NCBI GenBank assembly: GCA_049652745.1
Contig: JBASEY010000052.1
Location: 1-64,000 of the forward strand
Length of the DNA stretch: 64,000 nt
Origin: JBASEY01 sp049652745
GTDB taxonomy: Bacteria > CSSED10-310
Direction of reading: 5' to 3'
In this document: positions 9,901-16,969 of the stretch, in pieces
Numbering within the stretch: the stretch's first letter is position 1
Layout of the letters: each line of letters starts with the position of its first letter
Made by a program: the position numbers and the translations under genes
The notes under the pieces: model-generated
Told to the model about the DNA's origin: nothing
Databases searched by the model: none
What the model saw: the letters and a program-made list of their open reading frames with translations, nothing else

Positions 9901-10208
9901 CCGATGCCGAAGTTTTTCCAAACGGCTACCAGACGTTGGGCATTGGAAAAGTGATCGGGATGCCGACATTCGGCGGCGTTATCGGCACAGGAGGTCTGCA
10001 TTTGTTGAACGGGGCCTGGTTCCGACTGCCCTGGGTCGGCTGGTATACTTCGGATGGCCGAAATATGGAAAATACTGGCGCACAGCCTGATATATTGATT
10101 GAGCGAGCGCCGCTCGAGCATCTGGAAGACCGTGACAGCCAGCTTGAAAAAGCGGTGGATATTTTAATGGCGGAACTGTCAGAACCTGATAATTCCGCCA
10201 TCGATTGA
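6993..10208 (+). CDS. tri: Tricorn protease homologue (S41-type serine peptidase)
   Basis: A protein of 1071 residues with a signal peptide (about 1-24, ending IQA), so probably periplasmic. Next come two WD40/PD40-type beta-propeller regions (repeats such as ISPDAQTLAFSYQGDIW), a central helical part, a PDZ-like domain (about 765-855) and a C-terminal S41-type catalytic domain with DVRGNPGGYI. All four tricorn catalytic positions are visible: Ser750-His751 (ASHLG), the nucleophile Ser970 followed by Asp971 (SFSDAE), and Glu1026 (NMENTGAQPDI). Spacing matches archaeal tricorn (745/746, 965/966, 1023) almost exactly. The role is to trim peptides to short fragments. An unusual acidic stretch (about 528-555, mostly D and E) and a basic glycine/lysine stretch follow the propellers. 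I chose ATG at 6993 over 6975 because CAGGAG is placed for it and the signal peptide starts there. Confidence 0.9.
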   Translation: MKRLIWTINSLIFLSFIPIKPIQAQNHSIKGVSGLAISPDAQTLAFSYQGDIWTVPVDGGLARRLTVHPADDRMPVFSPDGRYLAFSSSRYGNMDVFIMESFGGEPRRLTYHSANDLVTQFAPSGDFILFNSYRDFQEYVTWKVSIAGNEPEILCPAESVHGKMSPDEALFLFQRGGSERYRKGYRGPGAASIWLMNLPTRETSRILSASWNIFSPEWFPDGSAIACISEENDKQNILKYFLDTQETKTIVSLPEGIVSDMVISPDAKRIYFCLDAEIHYVDEDGTVHPVPIRAPADRMTPAEEYLDFSTCNNFVVSPDNKQIVLEYRGDLFAIAPEGGKTQALTKSPWRESNPCWHPKENALYYLSDRNRKSQVYRLVPDDGDTELFHKARFFKETLVFEEDAPIRFFEISPDGKSLVYSCADGKLAHREISGSKPTLLLTGKEVYSLDFSADSRWITYVREFGGLHYETYLLNLETLQEHQVSFLYGYDNDARFSEDGKQLLVVSIDFDSSHIYAVWLSKLDHEKYGDDDEGSAAEAWDEDDEDEDESIGKLLKKSKTGGGKSPKKLDAPPIEPTTVIDLDAIHERFRRLVNWMSNTESPLLSADGKSLFFVSNAMGKNQLFTMTIKGNYAENPKVLADINPKKYIESKDGKSLYYMADSTLGKLDIATGGIAPIPIKGRMHLDRVGEFLQMYNEAWSAIKYGFYDPQLHGADWDAAYRKYLPSIEQARTAWEFNDVIERLIGELNASHLGIWGGSDPGPPPIETGRLGLRLGPYSDGLGYVVKEVLPDTPANREESKILPGEYLYAINREVLSPSEPMAQYLNDTVGRLIELEIVTSGAKPKHRKLSLKPLDFWDYESAGYKCWITKNQEMVDTLSNGRIGYVHIREMGRRSLEKFRNDVFGIHWKKDALIIDVRGNPGGYIHNELLKHLTGKRFGISIPRLGEPEEHPNYVWRKPSVVVIDEKSFSDAEVFPNGYQTLGIGKVIGMPTFGGVIGTGGLHLLNGAWFRLPWVGWYTSDGRNMENTGAQPDILIERAPLEHLEDRDSQLEKAVDILMAELSEPDNSAID

Positions 10209-10218
10209 CATTCACTGA

Positions 10219-10243
10219 AAACGAAGTTTCGATAAATTCGTTT
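10219..10243. terminator. Weak bidirectional hairpin between convergent genes
   Basis: AAACGAA (10219-10225) pairs with TTCGTTT (10237-10243) around an 11-base loop, filling the 37-base gap between the convergent tricorn and ATP-grasp genes. The stem is AT-rich and there is no long T run, so termination activity is uncertain. Confidence 0.35.
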
Positions 10244-10245
10244 GT

Positions 10246-11607
10246 TTATCGCACCCCGTCGACAAACATGATCGGCGTCATTCCGCCGCCTTTATGTACG
10301 TTGATTACAGGGCTGTCGGATGAGCGGACGACTCCGCCGGTATAGATGCCTCCGTAACAATAGAAGTTGACATTGATTTTCTTTTTCGCGAAAACCAATT
10401 TCTTACCTTCAAATACCGGAAGCGCTTCCTCAGGAATCGGGACCGCATCTTGAACAATGAACTTACCCTTTGGAGCACACGCCTTGTCACACCATTCCAA
10501 CCACTCGGTTTCCGATGTCGCGAAGCCGACAATGACATCTTTACCACCGTACTGATCGATTGGTTTTAAAACCAACAGATTTTTATTCTTCGCAACGAAA
10601 TCAGGCAAATTTATCATTTTACCATGACGTTCTGTTTTTGTTTTCTCGAAAACCCGGGTCCAGGGCAGATATTTTTTGATGACGGTTTGTTCTTCTTCAG
10701 TGAACAATTTCAAAATTTCAGGCCGTTGAAGCACCGCAAAAATGGATTTATTGGCAGCCAATGTCGAACTCAACGGGTTGACCAGGCAGACTTTGCGATC
10801 ACGCAGCGCCCGAATGATCGGTTTGATTCCCTCCATATGCTGAATCCAGTCACCTATCCAGCCTCGACGGTAAATGATATCCGGTTCCATTCCATTCGGA
10901 GTTGTCAGCCGGCCGTTTTGGTAGGTCCATTCGGTTGTTCCGACAAATTCAGCGTTAAAATTCATGTGCTTCAACCAAGCGATGATTGCGTGAAATTCCG
11001 GTGTGGTTCCTCCACCAGGTCCGGCGCTGATGCAAATATTCGGGAAATCTTTTTTGCCGCCCCATTCCCGATAACACGTCAACAACATCCGCAGAATCTG
11101 CCACATGATCAAGTCGCGTCCGATCAAGTATTTTTTGCTCAATTCAATAAAGGGTTCGGACTGCTGAATCAAATGCCCCTGCACATCGCTGTACATCGGT
11201 CCGCCGGGGCTGTCTGCATTGAATTCAATGTAATACAGCATGTCATCGGTCATAAACGCATCATTCCGAGTGATTTGAACTCGATTGTGGTAGCCGACCG
11301 GTATATCCGCCAGCTCAGTCTCTTCCGGCGACAGGTAAAACATCGCCTTGTTGGAATCATCCTGATAATACAACTCGGAAATTTTATTCATCACCCGCAT
11401 CAACACTTCCGTGGTCCAGCGGATTTCCGGCATACGGGCGCCATCGATAAAATACGGCTTGACATACAACGGCATCGGCCCGCTGCCGAATGTGCATCCG
11501 TTTGCAGTCATGCCTTCTGATAATGTCTGATACACACCGTATGGATCGGGATGATTTTCCAAGATTTTCCGAAAATCAGCATTGACCTGTTCAATCAATC
11601 GTGACAT
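10246..11607 (-). CDS. Circularly permuted ATP-grasp enzyme
   Basis: A soluble protein of 453 residues. The C-terminal third carries ATP-grasp signatures: VLKPIDQYGGKDVIVGF (nucleotide-binding lysine and glycine loop), FIVQDAVPIPEEALPV and a final VRSSDSPVINVHKGGGMTP. The substrate-side region lies in the N-terminal half (YIEFNADSPGGPMYSD and SAGPGGGTTPEF). This is the layout of circularly permuted ATP-grasp proteins related to glutathionylspermidine synthase. Family members join a carboxylate to an amine through an acyl phosphate; the substrates here cannot be read from sequence. An upstream in-frame TTG (11613) is less likely than ATG at 11607, which has GGAAGGAG at a 6-base spacing. It is the last gene of a minus-strand series that begins with the polyferredoxin gene, with a 96-base gap before it. 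Confidence 0.75.
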   Translation of the reverse strand: MSRLIEQVNADFRKILENHPDPYGVYQTLSEGMTANGCTFGSGPMPLYVKPYFIDGARMPEIRWTTEVLMRVMNKISELYYQDDSNKAMFYLSPEETELADIPVGYHNRVQITRNDAFMTDDMLYYIEFNADSPGGPMYSDVQGHLIQQSEPFIELSKKYLIGRDLIMWQILRMLLTCYREWGGKKDFPNICISAGPGGGTTPEFHAIIAWLKHMNFNAEFVGTTEWTYQNGRLTTPNGMEPDIIYRRGWIGDWIQHMEGIKPIIRALRDRKVCLVNPLSSTLAANKSIFAVLQRPEILKLFTEEEQTVIKKYLPWTRVFEKTKTERHGKMINLPDFVAKNKNLLVLKPIDQYGGKDVIVGFATSETEWLEWCDKACAPKGKFIVQDAVPIPEEALPVFEGKKLVFAKKKINVNFYCYGGIYTGGVVRSSDSPVINVHKGGGMTPIMFVDGVR

Positions 11608-11703
11608 ATACAACTCCTTCCTTTAAATGGATAAAATAGCTCAAATGGTAATTCAGGTTTTCAAGGCTGTGAAAATGGTTAAATCAGCTTTCGTTCGGCA
11701 TAC

Positions 11704-12252
11704 TCATGATCCGACTTCAACTGATTTTTGGGAATCAGCAGCTTTTTTCGCTTCTTCTTCACATTTGGCCTTGTTTGGACAGCCGCCGCATTTACTTTTT
11801 TGCGCCGGGTCTGCTTGGGTGATTTCTTTGATTTTCACGTCTTGAAAGACATTGTTCAGTTCTTTGATGACTGTGTCGAAATCCAACTTTTCTTTATATC
11901 TGATTCGGATCAGATTCTGTTCAAAATCAGGTTTCATCACCTGGATCTCTTCAAATTTTTTCAAGATATCCAAAGATTTCTGAACATTCTCCTTTGTAAG
12001 ATCAGACACAAAGACGACAGCTTCTTTCAATTCTGAATCAAGCTGTTTTTCCTCTTTTTCCATCTGTTGCTCTTGTCCGACATCTTCTTTGACACCTTTC
12101 TGAGTCAACGATGATTCGCTTGTTGCAGCCTCACCTTTCTTAGCGCCTTTCGAAGATCGTATGCCCGCACTTTCCGTTGCAGCTATTCCGGCCTGAACCA
12201 ACAGCAACAAGCAGACTAGGCAGATTAAAAATGTGCAGCTTCTTGAATTCAT
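11704..12252 (-). CDS. Secreted HMA-like protein with Cys-rich tail
   Basis: A protein of 182 residues. Residues 1-25 form a signal peptide and 30-75 are a charged linker. Residues about 78-145 have the beta-alpha-beta-beta-alpha-beta pattern of a heavy-metal-associated (HMA) domain (AVVFVSDLTKENVQKSLDIL, then LIRIRYKEKLDFDTVIKEL). The usual metal-binding CxxC of the first loop is absent (SDLTKEN). Instead the tail contains CGGCPNKAKC, which could bind a metal or an iron-sulfur group. It starts 14 bases after the stop of the upstream gene, with GGAGG in front of its ATG. The operon with a membrane polyferredoxin and another HMA-like protein suggests a shared extracytoplasmic metal or redox task; that is inference. 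Confidence 0.7.
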   Translation of the reverse strand: MNSRSCTFLICLVCLLLLVQAGIAATESAGIRSSKGAKKGEAATSESSLTQKGVKEDVGQEQQMEKEEKQLDSELKEAVVFVSDLTKENVQKSLDILKKFEEIQVMKPDFEQNLIRIRYKEKLDFDTVIKELNNVFQDVKIKEITQADPAQKSKCGGCPNKAKCEEEAKKAADSQKSVEVGS

Positions 12253-12266
12253 AAGATTCCTCCTGG

Positions 12267-12668
12267 TTATTGATGACTTGTTTTCAAGCCATCTATTGAA
12301 ATTATTTTGAACATGTTGAAAACATATTCACCTGTCTCTTCAAAATAAACCGGGCCTTCAAAACGTTCCCGAATTTCGGATGGTTCAATTTGTCGAGGGT
12401 CATATAAAACTTCAACTCGATTAAAAGATGCATAGGCCGTCGCCTCGTAAATTCCTTCCGATCCCTCCAGAGTTCCCAATGCTGCCGTCGCACGATCTTT
12501 ACACGATACGCCGTCAATGATAAAGGTCGCCTTCCGCGTTGCCTCCTCAGTACCAATTTCCCGAAAAGTTACAGAAACAGTTGGAATTTTGACGAAACGT
12601 GACGCTCCAAGCCCAACCGCTGTCAATGCTATGATAAGAATCGGGATTAAAATGGTCGGCACTTTCAT
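12267..12668 (-). CDS. Membrane-anchored HMA-like protein
   Basis: A protein of 133 residues with an N-terminal membrane anchor or uncleaved signal (VPTILIPILIIALTAVGLGA). It is followed by an HMA-type ferredoxin-like fold: ATFIIDGVSCKDRATAAL, a loop, then VEVLYDPRQIEPSEIRERF. The normal GMTCxxC motif is reduced to GVSCKDR, leaving one cysteine. ATG at 12668 overlaps the stop of the polyferredoxin gene by four bases (ATGA) and has GGGAGG upstream, so the two are translationally coupled. The longer reading from 12749 would lie inside the polyferredoxin gene and is rejected. Single-cysteine HMA domains may still bind metal, form mixed complexes or act in thiol chemistry; which one is unknown. 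Confidence 0.75.
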   Translation of the reverse strand: MKVPTILIPILIIALTAVGLGASRFVKIPTVSVTFREIGTEEATRKATFIIDGVSCKDRATAALGTLEGSEGIYEATAYASFNRVEVLYDPRQIEPSEIRERFEGPVYFEETGEYVFNMFKIISIDGLKTSHQ

Positions 12669-13465
12669 GATTTTGAACCTCCCATCAACCTCAATTCTAA
12701 AGCGTCTTCGACAGGACACGCTTTCCGGCACTCCAAGCACAGTGTACACTCACCCGTCACGACTTCGTCGACTTGAGTGACGGAAATACCCTGCGGACAC
12801 GCAGCATCGCATTTTTTACAGGAAATACAATTTTCGTTGCGGCGCAAACGCAATAGGCCAAGGCGGGATATCGGCCACAAAGCGCCTCCGAGAGGGCACA
12901 GATATCTGCACCAGGCCATCGGGATGGTAAAAACCGTGATCAGAATCACACCTATAAATAGGTAACTCCACCAGTGAACGTCATGGCCGTTAAAACTGAA
13001 CAGAATATAATATGGATCGACACCGCGAAAAATGAGTTCCCCTGTATAAAACGTCAGCAACAGTATGCTCAACAGTATCGGAACCCTCAACCAACGCAGC
13101 CGGGAATCCCATGCGTGCGAAAAAGGAACGCCTGAAGGAGCGGAAGATCGGCTTTTTCCAATACCAAGCTTTTTGGACAGATTTAACAATCCTTCTGACA
13201 CGGTTCCCACCGGGCAGACCCAACTGCAAAACACCCGCCTGCTTAACAGCGTCAACAGAACCAGCGCTAAAAACAGCATCAGGTTGCGCTCGCCGGTTGC
13301 ACAGGGAAATCGCTGATCGCTTACCAGTGAAAGCAGCGCCTCGAGACCCCCAAACGGGCAAAATGTCTCGACGGTTATACGTGTCAGCCCCATGGCATAC
13401 CGATATCCGATGACGGCAACAGCGACAAGAACACTAATCTGAAATATTCGTCTTAACCAATGCAT
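12665..13465 (-). CDS. NapH/CcoG-type membrane polyferredoxin
   Basis: A protein of 266 residues with about five membrane helices. Two CxxxCP signatures of the NapH/NosR/CcoG membrane family are present (CSWVCPVG near residue 82 and CRYLCPLG near 187), plus an early TFCPFGG. Two [4Fe-4S] ferredoxin motifs follow near the C terminus: CISCKKCDAACP and CTLCLECRKACP. Such proteins pass electrons across or along the membrane to partners on the outer face. No nitrate, nitrous oxide or methylamine genes accompany it; instead two HMA-like proteins follow directly, and znuACB lies on the other side of a 147-base divergent spacer. A role in reducing or loading a metal-binding protein is therefore plausible but inferred. 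Confidence 0.85.
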   Translation of the reverse strand: MHWLRRIFQISVLVAVAVIGYRYAMGLTRITVETFCPFGGLEALLSLVSDQRFPCATGERNLMLFLALVLLTLLSRRVFCSWVCPVGTVSEGLLNLSKKLGIGKSRSSAPSGVPFSHAWDSRLRWLRVPILLSILLLTFYTGELIFRGVDPYYILFSFNGHDVHWWSYLFIGVILITVFTIPMAWCRYLCPLGGALWPISRLGLLRLRRNENCISCKKCDAACPQGISVTQVDEVVTGECTLCLECRKACPVEDALELRLMGGSKS

Positions 13466-13612
13466 AAAAAACCCTGAGTCAAAACCCGTGTCAAATTACT
13501 GAGTTACTGAAAAAAAATCAAGATAGCGAGTATAAACAGGCCATAGATATCTTGCCGGTATTGACAGAAGGTTTATACTGAAAATATGAAGACGCTTACG
13601 GGAGTCAGATTT

Positions 13613-14512
13613 ATGAAATTGTCCAGTATTTTGACAGTCCTTTTTTGGTTCGCTGCCGCTGCAGGAGCTCAGGATCAAAAAAATTCGGCGCATTTATCGA
13701 TTGTGGTCAGCATTGTTCCGCAGGTGTTTTTTGTTGAGCAAATAGGTGGGAACCGGGTTCAGGTCGAGGCCATTGTCCAGCCCGGCCACAACCCGCACAC
13801 CTATGAGCCGACTCCCCGACAATTGGCTCTCTTGTCCGGCGCCGATGTATATTTCAGTATCGGAGTCGCTTTTGAAAAAGGATTTATTCCCAAATTGAAG
13901 AACCTGCTGCCCAAGCTTCTTGTGATCGATACCAGCCGCGGTGTTCCTTTGAGATCGATGAAAGGCGATCGAGATGACCCGGCTTCCGGCCGGTCGAAAA
14001 ATACTGAGAAGCATCATGAACATGGTGAAGACCCTCATATTTGGTTGAGTCCGCAGCTTGTAATTTTACAGGCTCGCACTATTCGTGACGCATTGGTGGC
14101 TTTAGATCCCGAAGGAAAGGATATCTATGAAACCAACACCGAACGTTTTATAGAAAAGCTTCAACAGCTTGACCGTGAGCTTCAAGCGCTTCTATCCGAT
14201 CTTCCTTCACGTAAATTCATGGTGTATCACCCGGCTTGGGGTTATTTTGCGGACGCCTTTCGGCTGGAGCAAATCGAGGTGGAAACAGAGGGAAAAACTC
14301 CTGCTGCCAAGCAATTGGCTCGGATTATCGATCAAGCGAAAAGGGAGGGTGTCAAAGTCGTGTTCACTCAACCGCAGTTTTCGATGAAATCCGCTGAAAC
14401 AATAGCTGATTCGATTGGTGGAAAAGTTGTTCCCATCGACCCGCTCGCCGAGGATATATTTGCCAATTTAAAATCAGTCGCTGAATCGATAAGAGAGGCG
14501 GTTATACAATGA
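13613..14512 (+). CDS. znuA: Zinc ABC transporter substrate-binding protein
   Basis: A protein of 299 residues, family A-1 cluster-9 (ZnuA/TroA). It has a signal peptide (MKLSSILTVLFWFAAAAGA). Metal-site landmarks follow in order: the first histidine in GHNPHTYEPTPRQ, a short His/acidic loop (KHHEHGEDPHIWLSP) typical of zinc rather than manganese carriers, a histidine in VYHPAWGYFADAF, and the last acidic ligand in DPLAEDIF. I chose ATG at 13613 over 13586 because GGGAG precedes it and the signal peptide begins there. A TATACT at 13574-13579 would place transcription start near 13586, which also favours the later ATG, though its -35 match is poor. It overlaps znuC by four bases. Confidence 0.88.
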   Translation: MKLSSILTVLFWFAAAAGAQDQKNSAHLSIVVSIVPQVFFVEQIGGNRVQVEAIVQPGHNPHTYEPTPRQLALLSGADVYFSIGVAFEKGFIPKLKNLLPKLLVIDTSRGVPLRSMKGDRDDPASGRSKNTEKHHEHGEDPHIWLSPQLVILQARTIRDALVALDPEGKDIYETNTERFIEKLQQLDRELQALLSDLPSRKFMVYHPAWGYFADAFRLEQIEVETEGKTPAAKQLARIIDQAKREGVKVVFTQPQFSMKSAETIADSIGGKVVPIDPLAEDIFANLKSVAESIREAVIQ

Positions 14513-15303
14513 ACAAATCCAGGCAGCCGGTTCTTGAGTTTCGCGATGTGTGTTTTGGGTATTCATCGGTTGAAACCATCCACAACGCGTCTTTTGTTGT
14601 CCGGGAAGGCGCCTTTGTCGCCGTCGTAGGCCCGAATGGAGGCGGCAAAACGACCCTGATCAAACTCGCATTGGGTCTGATCAAACCGCAACGGGGTAAA
14701 ATACTGCTGTTCGGCCGCGATCCGACCGAAACTCGCGCCAGAGTAGGTTATGTTCCGCAGATAATGATGTTCGACCCTCATTTTCCTGTGCGCGTCAAAG
14801 ATGTCGTCAGGATGGGACGTGTCGAAAAAGTTCGATGGGGAATGTATCGAAAGGCAGATGATGCCTCTGTTTTGGATGCTCTTGAAAAAGTCGAAGCCAT
14901 CGATCTGATGAACAAAGCTTTTTCCGATTTGTCAGGCGGTGAACGCCAGCGTGTTATATTGGCTCAGGCCCTTATCGGGCATCCCGAGCTGCTCATCCTG
15001 GATGAACCCACCGCAAATGTCGACGCCGTCGTTGAAAAACGGCTGTATGACTTATTGAAAAAAATCAACGAAACCATCACGATTTTTCTGGTTTCACACA
15101 ACTTGAACGTCGTGACCAAACATGCCGATCATGTCTTGTGCGTCAACCATACTGCGGATTTGCACCCAATCGATGCCGTATCGAAATCCTCGATGCAATC
15201 CGTAAGTGGAGCCGATCTGACAGTTTTATTTCACGCCGACAACTGCCCGGTAACCGACCCTTCCCGCTATATGAATATTGATCATCGTGCGGATCTGGAG
15301 TAG
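14509..15303 (+). CDS. znuC: Zinc ABC transporter ATP-binding protein
   Basis: A protein of 264 residues, an ABC ATPase of the metal-uptake type. Walker A GPNGGGKTT is at about 42-50. The Q-loop is in VGYVPQ, the signature LSGGERQRV is followed by Walker B LLILDEPTANVD, and the switch histidine is in LVSHNLN. Its ATG overlaps the znuA stop (ATGA), and the permease gene starts 3 bases after its stop, so the three genes form one operon. It should power uptake of zinc through the neighbouring permease from the periplasmic carrier. Confidence 0.92.
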   Translation: MNKSRQPVLEFRDVCFGYSSVETIHNASFVVREGAFVAVVGPNGGGKTTLIKLALGLIKPQRGKILLFGRDPTETRARVGYVPQIMMFDPHFPVRVKDVVRMGRVEKVRWGMYRKADDASVLDALEKVEAIDLMNKAFSDLSGGERQRVILAQALIGHPELLILDEPTANVDAVVEKRLYDLLKKINETITIFLVSHNLNVVTKHADHVLCVNHTADLHPIDAVSKSSMQSVSGADLTVLFHADNCPVTDPSRYMNIDHRADLE

Positions 15304-15305
15304 TC

Positions 15306-16151
15306 ATGTCGGCTTTTTTTTCCGATTTATACCATTACGTTTTTTTGCAAAACGCCGTTCTCGCCGCGGCGCTCGCCTCTATTCCCTGCGGCATCATCGG
15401 CAGTTTCATCGTAGCCAGACGGTCAACGTATATCGCCGGGGCAATCTCGCACAATCTGCTGGCTGGGATGGGGTTGGCATTATATCTGAATGTTGTGCAT
15501 GGTTTTTCCAAATTGACGCCACTACTGGGGGCTGTTGCAGCCGCTGTGACAACCGCCGTTCTTCTCGGCATGGTCAGCGGATCGAAACGCCAGCGGACGG
15601 ACACGCTCTTGAGCGCCGTTTGGAGCGTCGGCATGGCCCTCGGCATTGTTTTCATCATGCTGACACCCGGGTACAATCAAGACTTGATGAGCTATCTTTT
15701 CGGCAATATCTTGATGGTCACCAACAACGATCTAATTCTTATGGCGGCTCTCGATGCCATCATCATCGCCGCCATATCGATTTTTTATCCCAAACTCCTG
15801 ACCATCAGTTTTCATCGAGAGCTGGCCGAACTGCGGGGCTTGCGAGTCAACTTATATGAAATGATTTTCCTCGTTTTAACCGCCCTTACCGTCGTGGCTC
15901 TTGTCAATGTGGTCGGTATCGTCATGGCGATTGCCCTGCTCACTCTACCGGCAGCCACCGCCGGCAACTTCACCAATCAACTTTCCCGGATGATTTTTGC
16001 CGCTGTCGTTATCTGCCTTCTGGCAACTATTGGAGGTCTTGCGATCAGCTATGGACCGGAATGGCCCACCGGACCGACTATCATTCTCCTTTCCGGAGCA
16101 GCATATATTATTTCACTTGCCGGTGTTCGAATAAGAAGAGCTAACTTATAG
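15306..16151 (+). CDS. znuB: Zinc ABC transporter permease
   Basis: A protein of 281 residues, an ABC-3 family permease with about eight or nine membrane helices. It includes the N-terminal AALASIPCGIIGSFIVARRS, the helix pair around ISHNLLAGMG, and the late VVGIVMAIALLTLPAATA that is typical of ZnuB/TroC proteins. GGAG is well placed before ATG. It is the last gene of the znuACB operon. Confidence 0.92.
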   Translation: MSAFFSDLYHYVFLQNAVLAAALASIPCGIIGSFIVARRSTYIAGAISHNLLAGMGLALYLNVVHGFSKLTPLLGAVAAAVTTAVLLGMVSGSKRQRTDTLLSAVWSVGMALGIVFIMLTPGYNQDLMSYLFGNILMVTNNDLILMAALDAIIIAAISIFYPKLLTISFHRELAELRGLRVNLYEMIFLVLTALTVVALVNVVGIVMAIALLTLPAATAGNFTNQLSRMIFAAVVICLLATIGGLAISYGPEWPTGPTIILLSGAAYIISLAGVRIRRANL

Positions 16152-16188
16152 TAGAATATATCTTTTTCGATGGAGGAATTTAATATCT

Positions 16189-16362
16189 GTGAAACGAATC
16201 TCCATCACCCCTTGGTCCAGGGTCGGGAAAGGCCGCGCAAGGTTCGGGCGAAAGGTGTGGTTTGCGTTTTTTCAGCCGATCTATAAAATTATCAGGGATG
16301 GCAGTGGCGGCAAAAGTTCGTCACCTCAACTTTTAAGGAGATTCTTTCAATGGCCGAATTGA
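16189..16362 (+). CDS. Possible small basic protein (57 residues)
   Basis: A GTG at 16189 has TGGAGGA about 12 bases upstream and opens a 57-codon frame that ends at 16362, overlapping the start of the ferritin-like gene by 13 bases. The product is basic and aromatic (RISITPWSRVGKGRARFG, WFAFFQPIYKII). I do not recognise it. The overlap and ribosome site are suggestive of coupling, but a chance frame is equally possible. Confidence 0.25.
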   Translation: MKRISITPWSRVGKGRARFGRKVWFAFFQPIYKIIRDGSGGKSSSPQLLRRFFQWPN

Positions 16363-16883
16363 AGCAGGAGCAGTTGCTTTTGAATGAGCTGCTGAACAAT
16401 CTGATACGCGAAGAACAAAGAGGTCGGCTCTTTTTCAGAGAAGCGGCAAAAGTATCGACGGACAATGAGATTATCGAATTATTCGAATGGCTTTCTGCTC
16501 AAGAGCAAAATCATCTGGAAATTCTTGAAAAGATGAAATCACAATTGGGCGCTGAACTCAAAAAGCATGAATCTACGGTTTCGATAGATGGTAAACTGGT
16601 GAAAATCCTGGATTTGAGTGATATGGATTTCGATAAAACGGAATTACCTCGTATCGATCTATTTAAAAATCATGATTTTGTGGAGCTTTTAAAGGCGATT
16701 TCCGTTCAGGCCATCCTGAAATATGCCATGCGGATCGAATATGAAAATGCAAGCTATATCAAAGAATTCATCACCAGGGTTCAATCCAAAAAAATCCGAA
16801 ACACTCTTGTCGGCTTGATTCAGGAAGAAAAAGAGCATTTTCAGGTTCTACAAAAAAAATTGCAGAAAATTATAAACGCATGA
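16350..16883 (+). CDS. Ferritin-like/rubrerythrin-type di-iron protein
   Basis: A protein of 177 residues predicted to be a four-helix bundle. The helices carry paired metal ligands in the order expected for rubrerythrin-like ferritins: EEQRGRLFF in the first helix, AQEQNHLEIL (ExxH) in the second, an acidic IEYENA in the third and QEEKEHFQVL (ExxH) in the fourth. There is no rubredoxin domain, so this is the bare erythrin form. Likely roles are peroxide removal or iron handling. AAGGAG lies before the ATG. It follows znuACB by about 200 bases but need not share their regulation. Confidence 0.8.
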   Translation: MAELKQEQLLLNELLNNLIREEQRGRLFFREAAKVSTDNEIIELFEWLSAQEQNHLEILEKMKSQLGAELKKHESTVSIDGKLVKILDLSDMDFDKTELPRIDLFKNHDFVELLKAISVQAILKYAMRIEYENASYIKEFITRVQSKKIRNTLVGLIQEEKEHFQVLQKKLQKIINA

Positions 16884-16969
16884 ATTAATGGTGATGTGAT
16901 TATGTCAATATCGATAAGTGTAATACTTTCTAGCCAATACAGAAACTATCTTGTGTTACAAGGAACGGC

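Noticed and set aside
13561..13579. TTGACA followed by TATACT as a promoter for znuA
   Set aside because: Only 7 bases separate them, too few for a sigma-70 promoter; TATACT may still be a -10 with a weaker -35.
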